Assembly: GCA_022565555.1 (NCBI GenBank)
Contig: JAIUMN010000004.1
Location: forward strand, 1-43,384
Source: Candidatus Altimarinota bacterium
Lineage (GTDB): Bacteria; Patescibacteriota; Gracilibacteria; BD1-5; UBA6164
Direction: 5' to 3'
Length of the DNA: 43,384 nucleotides
A program made the translations under genes and the position numbers. The stretch's first letter is position 1, and each line of letters begins with the position of its first letter. This document shows, one piece after another, positions 10,093-21,296 of the stretch. Under the pieces are notes generated by a model. That model was not told where the DNA came from and searched no databases. It was given only the letters and a program-made list of their open reading frames with translations.

Positions 10093-11190
10093 TTATAATA
10101 AGTTTCGAAGATTATCTTTATCGCGAGCAAAGCTTTTAAGTGACTCTTCTGAGATAATACCTTTTTTATAGAGTGCAATGAGGTAATTATCCATAAGTAT
10201 CATTCATCGTTTTTGCTCTATTTCTATTACTGAGTAGAGTTGGTGCGTGTTTCAGGATATAATAAGATTTTTTACCGCATCATTATTGAGAAGTATTTCT
10301 CGAGCTGGAATACGTCACTCCTTATCACTTCTTGCAACAAGTCTTTGAGCTATAACTCATACAAGACTTAGTGCGAGCTGCATACGTATTTGTTCTTGTT
10401 GCCCTTCTGGAAATACATCAACAACACGATCTATTGTTTGTACGGTATCATTAGTATGTAGTGTGGAAAATACGAGATGTCAGGTCTCCGCAAGCGTGAG
10501 AGCAGTGCGTATTGTTTCAGGATCTCGCATCTCTCCTATAAAGATAACATCAGGATCTTCACGAAGACAAGATTTCATAGCCTTAGAAAAACTTTTTGTA
10601 TGTATGCCAACTTCACGTTGATGAATAAGACTTTTTTTATCACTATATACAAACTCTATAGGATCCTCTATACTGATGATATGTTTTTTAAAGTTTGTAT
10701 TAATATAGTCTATCATTGCTGCAAGGTTCGCTGATTTTCAGCTTCCAGTTGGTCATGTCATAAGTATAAGTCATTTCTGTCTTGAACACATTTCACGTAC
10801 AGTTTCACCAAGTCATAGAGTCTCAAGTGTTGGTATCTCATGAGGGATTTGCCTCAGTGCTATAGCTTTTCATCGTATATTTGTGAAGCAATTTACACGA
10901 TACCTCTTATTTCATTCAAGATTATATGAGCTATCAACCTCAAGATGATCAACATAATCAAGATATTTGTCAGGACTGAGTATATGACGAGCGATATGTT
11001 CTATATCAGTTCATGGAAGAGGGGATAACTCTAAGTTTTCTCAAGAAGTAAGTGTGATTTCTGTGAGAGTTTCTATATCCCCACTTCTATTGCGTATTAG
11101 GGGATAGCTCCCACTACTAAGATGTATATCTGGATACTTTTGATTGTAACAGTATGTAATAATATGTTCAAAAATTGTATGTATCTCCAT
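10093..11190 (-). CDS. pilT: Type IV pilus retraction ATPase PilT
   Basis: A 365-residue secretion-superfamily ATPase that drives pilus disassembly, powering twitching and DNA uptake. Motifs in order: N-terminal domain with DIHLSSG, Walker A GPTGSGKS, Asp box around ISIEDPIEF, Walker [11 protein letters not shown], His box [11 protein letters not shown], and a C-terminal DAVKNLI segment corresponding to the AIRNLIR motif required for retraction in PilT. Length matches the usual 345-370 residues. The Walker A glycine is UGA in the codon before Lys's loop (TGA-AAA pattern at the GSGK site). It heads a two-gene unit with the cNMP-binding protein. PilU is the alternative assignment, since PilT and PilU are similar. 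Confidence 0.93.
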
Positions 11191-11348
11191 ATTAAAATAA
11201 GTTATATATTAGTTAAAGAGTATCATAAGTTGAGAAATATTTCCACATAAACTACTTGACTTGTAGAAAGACTACAGCCCTAGTAGTATAAAGCTTGCGT
11301 TTTATTAAAAATCCATACAATTTTCACAATATTTAATAAAATATTTTC

Positions 11349-13496
11349 TTGAAAAAACTTCGTGACATTATTTCAAGCTCAGAAAAATATCCTGATAATA
11401 TTGATTGTAGTTTTCAATCTGGCGTAGAGGTAGAAAAAGTATTTTCCCAGAAAAAAAGTGAGAACATACAAGACCTGCCGCAAAAAGCAATTTCACTGAG
11501 AGAAAAAACTCAAGTTCAAGTTGAGTCAAAAAAAATCTCTATGAAAGATTTTGATGCACTTGAAAAAAGATGAGAGATTATGTCCCTTTTCCGACGTAAT
11601 ATCTCACTACGACCCAAGCTTTCTTTTCTGAAAAAACAATACTGATCCTCTATGGTTTTTCTAGAATCACAAGGGAGATATTTTAAGGAGATGTTTTTTA
11701 GATTACAGACTTTTTTTACGCATCTTACGTTGTGATGATATATATCACTCCTTCTTATATGTATTTCGTGAGCATTTTTACTTTTATTTGCTACAAAACA
11801 TACCATCGAGACTCGCGTCAATCGATGATATGCAACACTTCAAAATATATCACAAGGTGGAAATAGCTTTGAAGAGATACGTAAGGGGGTAAATCAAGCT
11901 CGTTTTGATTTTCTTTTAGCTGATATATTTTTTACTCCTTTTCGACTCCTGGGTGATACTCGTATGGTATCAGTATCAAATGTTATTGGGGGAGGAAGGT
12001 ATTTAAGTTATACGCTTGATCATAGTATGTCTCTCATGACTCAGATCGAATCATTTACGCGTAGTAGAAATCCAACAGAGATATACTGGGTGCATGTCTT
12101 AGAACGCCTCAGACCAAATATCACTCTTATATCACAAGGTCTTGAAAAGGCTATATATTCGTATCAATCAATAGATTGGCTTCCAAGCACCTCCCTTCTA
12201 GAGCAAAAAAACACACTTATTTCTCAACTCAATCTCCTTAAAGATAATATAGATATACTTGAATCGCACTATACTACACTTCTCTCACTTCTTGGAAAAG
12301 ACGAGCGTAAGCAATACCTTATCGTATTTCAAAATGCTGATGAAATACGTCCTACTTGATGATTTATGGGAAGTATGGCAATCGCAAGTATGTTTCGTGG
12401 GAAACTTGATATATTTCAAAAAAAAGATGTATATGCGATAGAGTGGGATCTAAAACTTTCAGAGTATGAGAGACGACTTGCTCCAAAAGGAATTAATGAA
12501 CTTACGGAGTATTTTTGACTTCGAGATTCGAATTATTTTATTAATACAAAAGATTCAGCAGAAGCGATAAAGTTTTTTGTTTGACAGGCTGGACTTGATA
12601 TAGATGGGGTGATATTTTTTAATCAAAACTCTCTACTTCGACTTCTTGATATCTCGTGACCAGTATACTTTGATGAACTCAAGCGTGACATAAGTCGTAG
12701 TAATTTTTCAGAACTTATGTCGCTTTTGGTTGAGTCAAAGGTATATCATACGGGGACACTCGGTACTCCAAAACAAATACTTTTTGATTTTGTACCAGTA
12801 TTTTTTGAAGCATTGAAGCAACAAGGGAAGTATGCTGAATACATACAGTTTTTATCCCAAGAAATACAAAACAGAGAGATTATAGTATGGTTTTTTGATG
12901 ATGATGGTCAAAATCTTAGTAAAGAACTTGGGCTTGATGGAGCTATTGATTTTACTGTTTCAAAAGATTTCTGATATCCTGTATACACTTCAGTATCATG
13001 AAATAAATCAGATAGATATATGCAGAGATCTTACAGTTATGATATAGTAAGAAAAGAGTCTTGTGAGTATGATATATCGGTAACAATAAACTCAACTCAC
13101 GCAATGACTAAAGTGCATCGAGATAACATAGAGATACTTAAGCGTGATTTTTGAATTCATCAAGACGAAGAATTGATGTATATTCAAGGTATGGGGCGAA
13201 ATAGACAGTTTGTACGATATCTCCTACCTCCAGAAGCTACAGTAGTTGGACTTGATAGTTGAGAAGCAGTAAACTATGGTTCTCGAAAATGAATTGAGTT
13301 TTTTCTTGAGACCCCACTTTTACAAACCTCAAGATTTCACTTCAGTTATACTCTGCAAAATCCTGAATGCCAAGAATATAGTCTTATTCACTACAAGCAG
13401 CCAGGTATAAAAAAATACGATATAGATATTAGCTATAACGGTGATATGACCCGCTATACTGATATGAGTCATGATTTTTATTTTGAGAAAGAATAA
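11349..13496 (+). CDS. DUF4012 membrane-anchored protein
   Basis: A 715-residue protein. About 125 cytosolic residues are followed by one transmembrane helix (near residues 133-152) and a large external part. The hallmark of DUF4012 is seen as QNADEIRPTGGFMGS, with R334-P335-T336-G337-G338, in which one glycine is UGA. DUF4012 proteins are common in Gram-positive bacteria and CPR and are often found near polysaccharide or cell-surface genes; their activity is unknown, though a relation to LytR/CpsA-like proteins has been discussed. The start is uncertain: TTG at 11349 is the only common start codon after the in-frame TAA at 11337, with ATT at 11343 as an alternative. It is followed by a MurE-like ligase gene. 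Confidence 0.85.
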
Positions 13497-13579
13497 ATAT
13501 TTTATAATTAAACTAACTATTTTAAAACAAAAACTTTCCAATTCCTTTCTTTATTATACAATTGTTTTTAAACATAATC

Positions 13580-13594
13580 TATAATTATTATAAT
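13580..13594 (+). promoter_or_regulatory. TATAAT boxes just before the MurE-like gene, possible leaderless start
   Basis: TATAAT occurs at 13580-13585 and again at 13589-13594, directly before the ATG at 13595. If the first is a -10 box, transcription would begin at or near the start codon and give a leaderless mRNA. No well-spaced -35 box is evident, so support is weak. Confidence 0.3.
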
Positions 13595-14908
13595 ATGCTG
13601 AGAGAACTCAAAAAACTTATTGCTCTTGATAATCCCTTAAGACTTTTGTATCACTTTCTGAGGGCTGTGATAGCAAATATTATGTACGGATTCCCAAGTA
13701 AAGATATGACAATTATAGGGGTAACGTGAACGAATGGAAAAACTACAACCTGTAATATTATAGCACAAACTTTGAGAGCTTCAGGAAAGAAGGTATTTAT
13801 GTTTACTACAGTAAATATTATGCTTGGAGAGGAGGTGTTTACTAATGAAACAAAAATGACCTCACCAGATGCTTTTGAGCTCCAGTCTTGGTTAAAAAAG
13901 GCAAAAGATGAATGATGTGAGATAGCTATTATCGAAACAGCAAGTCATGGTATAAAAATGCACCGCATATGGGGAATCGATTATGATATTTGTGTGTTGA
14001 CTAATATTACACAAGACCATCTTGATCTCCACCGTACCATGGATGATTATGTGCATACAAAGCTCAAAATATTTAAAAAACTGATGTATTATAAACGTAA
14101 GCCGTGAGTAAAAAAATCTTGAGTTATAAACGTAGAAAGTGAGTATAGTGAGTTATTTCTCGCAGAAACCTATGACTCTCTTTATACCTATGGTTTTTCT
14201 CCAGAGGCTAATGTTCGAGCAGAAAATCTAAAAAATACGAAAAAGACAATGAGTTTTGATGTTATTATACCATGACAAAAAATACATATAGAAACAAGTT
14301 TGAGGTGAAATTTTAATGTCTATAATATCCTCGCTGCAGCGGGGGTTGGTATGTCACTTGGTATTGATACTTCTACTATTTCTCAAGCTATTAAAGGGGT
14401 TTCAGGAGTACCAGGACGTATGGAAGAAATACTTTCTCCTGATGGATTTTCTATATTTATTGATTACGCCCATACTCCTGATGCACTTGAAAATGTACTC
14501 TCAACACTTTGAGAAATACGAGGAAAAGGAAGAATTATCACAGTTTTTTGAGCAACATGAGATCGTGATACTGCAAAACGTCCAGAAATGTGACAGATAG
14601 TCTCACGGCTTGCTGATGCTGTAATGCTTACGCACTATGATGACTACAGTGAAAATACTGGAAAAAATATTAAAGATATACTTCCTGGAATCGATAGAAA
14701 ACAAGGAGAGGGCTTTTGGATAATTCCTGATAGACTTGAAGCGATACGAACTGCACTTTTGATGTGAGAAAAAGATGATATCATACTTCTTGCTGGGAAG
14801 TGAGATGAGCATGTACTTATGACGAATAGGTGACCTATTGATTGGCATGAACGAACTATTGTAGAACGCATTTTAAAAGATATAGATGATAACACTCTAG
14901 TGAAGTAA
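13595..14908 (+). CDS. murE: MurE-like Mur ligase (UDP-MurNAc-tripeptide synthetase family)
   Basis: A 437-residue Mur ligase. The ATP-binding motif GVTGTNGKTTT is at residues 42-52, with UGA for G45. ITQDHLDLHRT, ETASHG, GNFNVYNILAA, VPGRME and IDYAHTPDALE are all family hallmarks. In canonical MurE (about 490 aa) the P loop lies near residue 110, so here most of the N-terminal UDP-binding domain is missing. The amino-acid recognition segment DNPR of meso-DAP enzymes is replaced by THYDDYSEN, so meso-DAP is not the expected substrate. Its stop overlaps the next ATG (TAATG). It could be a true cell-wall ligase using another amino acid, or a Mur-family enzyme with a different substrate. Confidence 0.85.
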
Positions 14909-15504
14909 TGAGTAAAAAAATAATTGTTTTCGACGTTGACGGGGTGATAATTGATTCTGCTCAAAGAAAGCTTACTGCCTTCTCTCAAGTTGTAAGAGAT
15001 TATGGACTTTCAGATAATTCTCTTATTATAGAAACATTAAATACAAGAGTAAGTCGTAATATACTTGCAGAAAAAATATATGAAGTCTCTTGAATAAACA
15101 CAAGAAAAACACTCATGGATATTTCAAGATATCTTGCGTTATATGAAAGTAAATGAAATATGTACCCAGTTTTTTCTGATACACTTGTATTTATCGAAAG
15201 ATATTATGAGAAATATCTCTTTTTTACAAATACTGCAATGCATAGCTCTACAACACAAGATATATTTCAGAAATTATGAATATTAAATTTTTTTGAGGAA
15301 ATACTTGGGTATGATACATGAACAAAAAGAGAGAATATACAATACCTTCTCAGAGAATATACATCTTTTTCTAAAAATATTCTCTTTTTAGATGACTTGC
15401 AACAAAATATCGATGAGGTCATTCCAACCTGAGTCCATACCTTGCTTTTTTCTGATGACTGAGTAAGCTTAGAAGAGAAAGTGCAAAATATTTTTTGAAC
15501 CTAA
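14908..15504 (+). CDS. HAD-superfamily phosphatase
   Basis: A 198-residue HAD hydrolase. Motif I is FDVDGVIID, with nucleophile D9 and acid D11. Motif II is FFTNT, and motif IV is FLDDLQQNI, where the two Asp bind Mg2+. The helical cap between motifs I and II makes it a small-cap (C1) enzyme of the phosphoglycolate-phosphatase type. The substrate is not predictable. It overlaps the MurE-like gene by one base and is 6 nt before dnaX, so it is in the same operon. A housekeeping role such as sugar-phosphate or nucleotide salvage is inferred. Confidence 0.87.
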
Positions 15505-15510
15505 GTTTCT

Positions 15511-16983
15511 ATGACCCTTTATCTGAAATATCGTCCTCAAGATTTTGAAAGCCTCGTAGGACAGAGCTTTATCAAAGATAGTTTGCAAGCCGCAGTACAA
15601 AACGATAAAACCGTATGAGCTTATCTCTTTACCTGACCACGTGGAACAGGGAAGACCTCTACGGCGAGGATATTTGCTAAAGCAATAAATTGCTTGAATC
15701 CAGAAGATGGAAATCCTTGTGGAAGGTGTGGTATATGTAAGGCATTTTCTGAGGGGAGACTCATCGACATCATCGAGATAGACGCTGCGAGTTATACAGG
15801 AGTTGATAACATCAGGGAAATAATCGAGCGTGCACAGTTTCAGCCAACACAGTGTAAGTATAAAGTCTACATCATTGACGAGGTACATATGCTTTCAAAA
15901 TGAGCTTTTAATGCTCTCCTTAAGATACTTGAAGAGCCACCAAAGCACGTAAAGTTTATTCTTGCAACTACTGATATACATAAAGTTCCTGAAACAATAC
16001 TTTCACGTTGTCAGCGTTATGATTTTAGAAGTATCACAGATGCGGATATGCGTGCGAGGCTTCAGTTTGTTGCAGATGAAGAAGGTATAACCATAGATAC
16101 CGAAAGTCTTGAGTATATTATAAGTGAAGCACGTGGATGATTACGTAATGCTCTTACGCTTTTTGAACAACTTATAGTTGACAGCGAGATACGATTTACA
16201 TATATCGAATCAACGCTTTGAGTCGCAAGTGCTACTGAAAAACAGAGTTTTGCTCTGAAACTTCTTAATCGAGATTTATCTCTTCTTAGTGATTATGAAA
16301 CGATGCTTGAGAAGTGAAAAAATCCAAGTATCTTTATAAAAAGTGTTTTATTTCTCTTGCAAAAACAAGCAGAAGAGCAGCTTATAAACTGATGAGATAT
16401 AGGGGGATATATTGAGATACTTGAAATACTTCAAAAACTTCTTTGAAGTCTTAAATATAGTTTCGATGAATCACTTCTTATCAAGATATCGCTTCTCAAG
16501 ATACTTTCTTGATATACCGAAACTCAGACTTCAAAGATTCCGATAAAAAATATCCCTCTTCCAAAAGAAGCTCCTCAAGTATTAAGTAATCAAGATCAAG
16601 TCCAAAATACACAAGAAGTGCAACTCTCTGATGTAGAAGATATTTTTTGAGGAGAGAATTCACAAGATATTACTTCTCAAGAAGAAAAAACCCAAGATAA
16701 AGCTTTTGTACGAATAGATAAAAATAAGCAAGTTATAAATAGCATAGAAGTGTCTTCTCTCGATATAGCTACCCTTATGACTGAGGCAAAAAAACTGTGA
16801 GCAAAAGCTGCGGTAACTATGAGTCTAAAACCAGCTATTATTTCGATTTCTGGTACTACTTGCAGTATGCAAACTAAGACAAAAATAGCTCGGGAGCAAC
16901 TTTTAAAAAGTGAAAATAAGACACTCTTACTTGCTGCACTTCAAAATATTTCTCCTGAGATTACTTCTCTTGTTATCTCGTAA
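15511..16983 (+). CDS. dnaX: DNA polymerase III subunit gamma/tau (clamp loader)
   Basis: A 490-residue clamp-loader ATPase that opens and loads the sliding clamp. It has YRPQDFESLVGQ, Walker A GPRGTGKT (42-49), a zinc site (C61, C70, C73, C76), Walker B IIDEVHML, and sensor 1 LATTDIHKVPETILSRCQ with the SRC arginine finger. The C-terminal part (from about 360) has a Gln/Glu-rich low-complexity linker and then a small folded domain, consistent with a short tau tail. No slippery A-run producing a gamma form was identified with confidence. Only 2 nt separate its stop from the priA-like ATG, so the genes are coupled. Confidence 0.96.
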
Positions 16984-16985
16984 GT

Positions 16986-17939
16986 ATGTATTACCGAGTT
17001 ATACCCTATGAGCAAAGCTTCGATAGTTATGGACTTATCTATAAGATACCAGAGTCTTATACTTCTTATGAGCTTATATGAAGAGTGGGGGAATTTCCTT
17101 TTTGAAAAAAAACCTTTCGTGGAATATTTGCTGAGATATTAGATGAGTTTTCTTTGAGTGATTTGAAGTATGAAGTAAAAGAAATGCAATGACTTATTTC
17201 GGGTACTCAAATACTTTCTCCTCACGAGATTGAGATGATAGATTTTATTGCGAAGTATTATTTTTGTCAGATACATCTTGCCTGAAAGCTCTATCTTTCA
17301 GGAAATCTTCTTAAAGAGATATCCTCACTTAAATATTTTTCAAGAAAGCAGTGAGTATATAAGTATAAGTCGCAAATCATACAACTCACTACTGCCCAAA
17401 GTGAGATATATAAAAAACTCAGAGAACTCCCAGTTTGAAGTACTTCACTTCTTTATGGTGTAACATGAAGCGGTAAAACTCAAATATATATTAAGCTTAT
17501 AGAAGATACCCTTAAGGCGTGATGACAAAGTCTCTTGCTTATACCTGAGATTAATTTAACAAGTCAAATAGGTGAAAAACTTCAAAAGCACTTTTGAGAT
17601 GATGTGATACTTATACATTCAGGTATATCAGCAGTAAAAAAAGTTCAATATTTTAAAGATATTAGTTTAGGAAATGCGAGGATAATAATTTGAACGAGAA
17701 GCGCATTATTTTATCCGTATAAAAACTTGAAGTATATAATTATTGATGAAGAGCATGATAAAAGTTATATATCAGACACAAGTCCACGATATCATGTAAA
17801 AACACTTGCTTTAAAAATGTCGAAGATATATAATTGTTCAATTCTTCTAGGATCTTGAACACCTGAGCTTACCTCACTTTATAAGTGACTTAGCTGAGAG
17901 TATCACTTGTTTCAAATGCTTGAGAGTTATAAAAAATAG
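16986..17939 (+). CDS. priA: PriA-like primosomal helicase, ending after the first helicase lobe
   Basis: 317 residues, versus about 700-820 in normal PriA. Visible parts: the N-terminal 3'-DNA-binding domain (YYRVIPYEQSFD, then GRVGEFPFGKKTFRG), a winged-helix-like stretch, and RecA lobe 1 with VTGSGKT (about 159-165), PEINLT, HSGIS, IIIGTRSALFYP, DEEH (254-257), SPRYHVKTLA and LGSGTPELTSL. The protein stops there. The cysteine zinc-binding motifs, helicase lobe 2 and C-terminal domain are absent. The stop codon lies inside a perfect terminator palindrome and clpP follows, so the rest is not downstream. Either the gene decayed, or this lineage uses a lobe-1-only PriA as a DNA-binding or restart factor that cannot translocate alone. 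No frameshifted remainder was found. Confidence 0.85.
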
Positions 17940-17962
17940 GTCATATATATGACCTATTTTTT
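17931..17962. terminator. Palindromic terminator overlapping the priA-like stop codon
   Basis: AAAAAATAGGTCATA pairs with TATGACCTATTTTTT across 17931-17962. The UAG stop at 17937-17939 is inside the left arm. The A and T flanks allow use from both strands; clpP (-) ends 12 nt further on. Confidence 0.88.
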
Positions 17963-17973
17963 ATATATAAGTA

Positions 17974-18594
17974 CTATTTCACTATCTTATCAATAATCCC
18001 GTATACAAGAGCTTCTTCTGCGCTCATAAAGTTGTCTCTGTCACAGTCTTTTTCTACTTTTTCGAGTGTTTGGCCAGTATGCTTTGCAAGTATCTTATAG
18101 AGAGTTTTCCCAGTTTTTTCTATATGACGAGCAGCAAGCATAATGTCAGTTGCCTGTCCCTCAGCTCCTCATAGAGGTTGGTGAATCATGATTTCAGCGT
18201 GAGGAAGGGAATACCTCATACCTTTTTCTCCTCCTGCAAGTATAATAGAACCCATACTAGCAGCAAGCCCTACAGCAACTGTAGAGACTGGACATTTGAT
18301 ATGTTGCATCGTATCATAGATAGCAAGTCCAGCAGTTACATGTCCTCCTGGTGAGTTTACATACATCGTTATAGCTGCTTTTGGATCAGCTTTTTCGAGA
18401 AAGAGAAGTTGTGCTATAACAGTATTAGCCACAGCGCTATCGATTCCTTCCCCGAGAAATATTACTCTATCCTCAAGAAGCCTCGAGTAGATATCATAGG
18501 CACGCTCTTGATTTCCGATTTTGTCTATAACTGTAGGGATGAGCGTTGAGATAATAGGAGATTGTCTTTTTTGTGATATTACTTGCTTTGGCAT
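17974..18594 (-). CDS. clpP: ATP-dependent Clp protease proteolytic subunit
   Basis: A 206-residue serine peptidase that forms the tetradecameric barrel degrading proteins fed by ClpX or ClpA/C, including tmRNA-tagged ones. The catalytic triad is S113 (ASMGS), H138 (MIHQP) and D184 (VEKD). The segments VNSPGG and GLAIYDTMQ are standard. Length is normal. The N-terminal axial loop and propeptide region is about 20 residues longer than the minimal form. One UGA glycine is present in the QPLYGGA segment. It has its own unit, divergent from gltX and convergent with the priA-like gene. Confidence 0.97.
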
Positions 18595-18763
18595 AATTTT
18601 AAAATCAAATATATAAGATACATAACTCAGTATAACATATTTTTTAAAAAATAAAGCAAGAATTTTTTAAAAATGATTTATTTTCCTGTTTACATACTGT
18701 AATTCATATTGAATTATGATATTTACATTTTTATTTCAAAAATATAGAGCTTTTCTTATTTTC

Positions 18764-18791
18764 TTGAAAAAATATATTTTCCTTATATAAT
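18764..18791 (+). promoter_or_regulatory. Putative gltX promoter
   Basis: TTGAAA (18764-18769) and TATAAT (18786-18791) are 16 nt apart. The ATG of gltX is 28 nt after the -10 box. It lies in the 224-nt divergent region between clpP and gltX, in which I saw nothing else. Confidence 0.6.
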
Positions 18792-18818
18792 CATAAATAA
18801 TAATTTTGATATATACTT

Positions 18819-20297
18819 ATGACTATTGTAACTCGATTTGCTCCGAGTCCAACATGATACCTTCATATAGGAAGCCTCAGAACCGTATTATATAACTATC
18901 TTTATACCAAACAACATGATGGGAAGTTTATGCTGAGGATAGAGGATACAGATAGAACACGTCTTGTAGAGGTGAGTGCAGAGAATCTTCAAGAAGTTCT
19001 TGCTAGCGTAGGGCTTATTCCAGATGAGGGTCCAAATAATCCTGGAGAGAAGTGACCATATTTTCAGTCTGAACGACTCGATATTTATCAGACTTATATT
19101 AAAAAACTTATTGAGAACTGACATGCGTATTATTGTTTTTGTAGTTCAGAGAGACTCGATGAACTTCGAACTGAACAACAAGAGCTCGGACTTCCTACAA
19201 AATATGATAAGAAATGTCGATACCTAACTCCTGAAGAAGTACAAGCAAATCTTGATGCGTGACTTCCATATACGATACGTCTCGCAGTTCCTGAGGGGAG
19301 AGATATTAGTTTTACTGATACTATTAGAGGTAAGATAAGTGTTCCAAGTAAGGATGTAGATGATCAAGTACTTATAAAAACCGACTGATTTCCAACCTAT
19401 CATTTCGCAGTAGTGGTTGATGATTACCTGATGTGAGTGACAGATATTATTAGATGAGATGAATGGATACCAAGTACTCCAAAACATGTTCTACTTTATG
19501 AAGCTTTTGGTTGGGAAATGCCACGATATTCACATGTTCCACCACTTATCGGAAATGATAAGAAGAAGCTTTCAAAACGAACTTGAGATGTATCTGTGGA
19601 AATATTTCTACAAAAGTGATATATACATGAGGCGATATTGAACTATATAGCGCTCCTTGGATGGAACCCTAAAACAACAGAAGAGATATTTTCACTTTCT
19701 GAGCTTATTAAGAGATTTAAGTTAGAAGATGTTCATAAGGCTGGGGCAGTCTTTGATATAGAGCGGCTTGAGTGGTTTAATAGTCGTTATATTCTTTCAT
19801 ATAGTATAGAAACTCTTGAAGATAAGTTAAAGATTTATTTGAGACGCTATAATCCAAAGCTTCTTGAGACTATGAGTCAATTTCCTATAGAGTATAACAG
19901 AAAAATACTTTCAGAGCTCCAAACACGCCTTAAAATACTTTCAGAGTATGAGGAACTCACTCATTTTTTTTATCATGAAAAAGAGAGTTTTGACACGAGT
20001 CTTTTTATTAATTCAAAGATGAAAATATCAACACTTGAAGAAGTGAGAGAAAGTCTTGAGTTCGCTTACGAAATTCTTAATAATGATACGTATAATTTTG
20101 AGGTAATAGAAGATATAAAAGATATTTTTATACAAAAAATAAGTGAAGCAGGAAAGAAAAATGGGCAAATTCTTTGGCCAGTGAGAGTTGCTCTCTCATG
20201 AGAAAAATTTTCTCCTGGAGCTTTAGAACTCATATATATATTTTGAAGAGAAAAGTCAATGCAAAAAATACAAAAAAGTTTGAAACTTCTCTCTTAG
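18819..20297 (+). CDS. gltX: Glutamyl-tRNA synthetase
   Basis: A 492-residue class I aminoacyl-tRNA synthetase charging tRNA-Glu (or also tRNA-Gln if a GatCAB system is present). The HIGH-type motif is APSPTGYLHIG at residues 8-18, where G13 is encoded by UGA; this is among the clearest proofs of the code. LRIEDTDR, the ADDYLMG-type VVDDYLMG, and the KMSKS-type KKKLSKR are present, followed by VEIFLQKGY and the C-terminal helical anticodon-binding domains. Length matches bacterial GluRS. It has its own promoter. The zinc-binding segment is only partly conserved (CFCSSERL). Confidence 0.97.
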
Positions 20298-20342
20298 TAT
20301 AGTAATATAGAGAAGACTTTATAATTTTTAGGGAAATACAAT

Positions 20343-20759
20343 ATGAACTTTGGAATGCTTAAACATATGGTAGATAATCTTATAACAGCATATACGTGTC
20401 CTTTTTGTGGGAGTAAAAATATTTCTGAACAGAATATTGATATAATATGAGCTGCTGGTAATACAGTAAATATAGATATGGAATGTCCAAGTTGTAGAAA
20501 ACATTTTATGGCAAAAACAGAAGTTATTCAGATGAATGCTTGAAAACTTAATGCTGATGCACTTAAGAAACTACAACACTCACTCCAAGCAATCAAAGAG
20601 CAACTAGGATGAAATCTCAATGTTGAGAAGGAAATGAAAGACTTTTTAGGTAAAAATCCAGAATCTTCACTTGATGATGAAGCTATTGTTTCATTTCAAA
20701 GAGAGCTTAAAACAAAAAAATGACTCAAAGTCGAAGATTTATTTTCTGAAGAATCATAA
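20343..20759 (+). CDS. Zinc-ribbon protein of unknown function
   Basis: A 138-residue protein. Two CxxC knuckles (CPFC at about residues 19-22 and CPSC at about 45-48) form a zinc ribbon, like those in many nucleic-acid or protein-binding small proteins. After the ribbon come about 80 residues of charged helix and a conserved-looking VEDLF end. Three or more UGA glycines are in frame. It lies 45 nt after gltX and 11 nt before the next gene, and may be cotranscribed with both. I do not recognise a specific family. Confidence 0.72.
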
Positions 20760-20770
20760 TATAATTTACT

Positions 20771-21187
20771 ATGATTACTAAAATCATTTCATGAATTATC
20801 CTCCTAGGTGTTTCGTACGGACTCACTGTATTTTTTGCACCACAAGTAAGTACTCGTATCGATGCATTTATTTGACTTCCAGGTCTCACAGAGAAGCTTA
20901 AGGGTTCAAAAGAAAAGCTAGATTTTGTTTCTACAGACTGAGTAAACTCTGCTCTTGATAGCGCAAATCAAATGCGTAACAATGCCCGTGAAATCGTTGA
21001 TACAACAAAAGATCGTATAGATACCGTGAGAGAACAAGGACAAAGAATAGAAGAGTGATATAAAGAACTCCAAGAAAATATTGATACCCTCAAAGAGGTA
21101 TATGAATCAACTTCACAAGCAATAGAGCAAGTCTGAGAATGACTTCAAAATATTAGATCATCTACAGGTTCAACAGAAGCCGAGTAG
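20771..21187 (+). CDS. Membrane-anchored coiled-coil protein (YtxH-like)
   Basis: A 138-residue protein with one N-terminal hydrophobic segment (about residues 3-25) and then a long helical region from about 45 to 130 rich in Glu, Gln, Asp and Arg with heptad-like spacing. It resembles YtxH/apolipoprotein-like single-pass proteins. The function is unknown; envelope organisation or stress response are possibilities. It starts 11 nt after the zinc-ribbon gene and is followed by a terminator. Confidence 0.72.
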
Positions 21188-21208
21188 TTTTTAAAAAACA
21201 TATACTTT

Positions 21209-21250
21209 TAAGTCAAGAATTTTCTTCAGAGAAAAACTTGACTTTTTTTT
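21209..21250 (+). terminator. Intrinsic terminator after the coiled-coil gene
   Basis: AAGTCAAG (21210-21217) pairs with CTTGACTT (21237-21244), followed by eight T residues. The inner loop is A-rich and can pair partly. Confidence 0.8.
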
Positions 21251-21296
21251 GCTTCTGACTACAACGTGTAGGTTTTATTTTCTAACTACACCGTTT

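Noticed and set aside
11256-11292. Promoter for the DUF4012 gene (TTGACT and TATAAA)
   Set aside because: The spacing of about 25 nt is too long for a sigma-70-type promoter.
17940-17973. Frameshifted continuation of priA
   Set aside because: The palindromic terminator and clpP follow directly. No zinc-finger or lobe 2 motif was seen in any frame.
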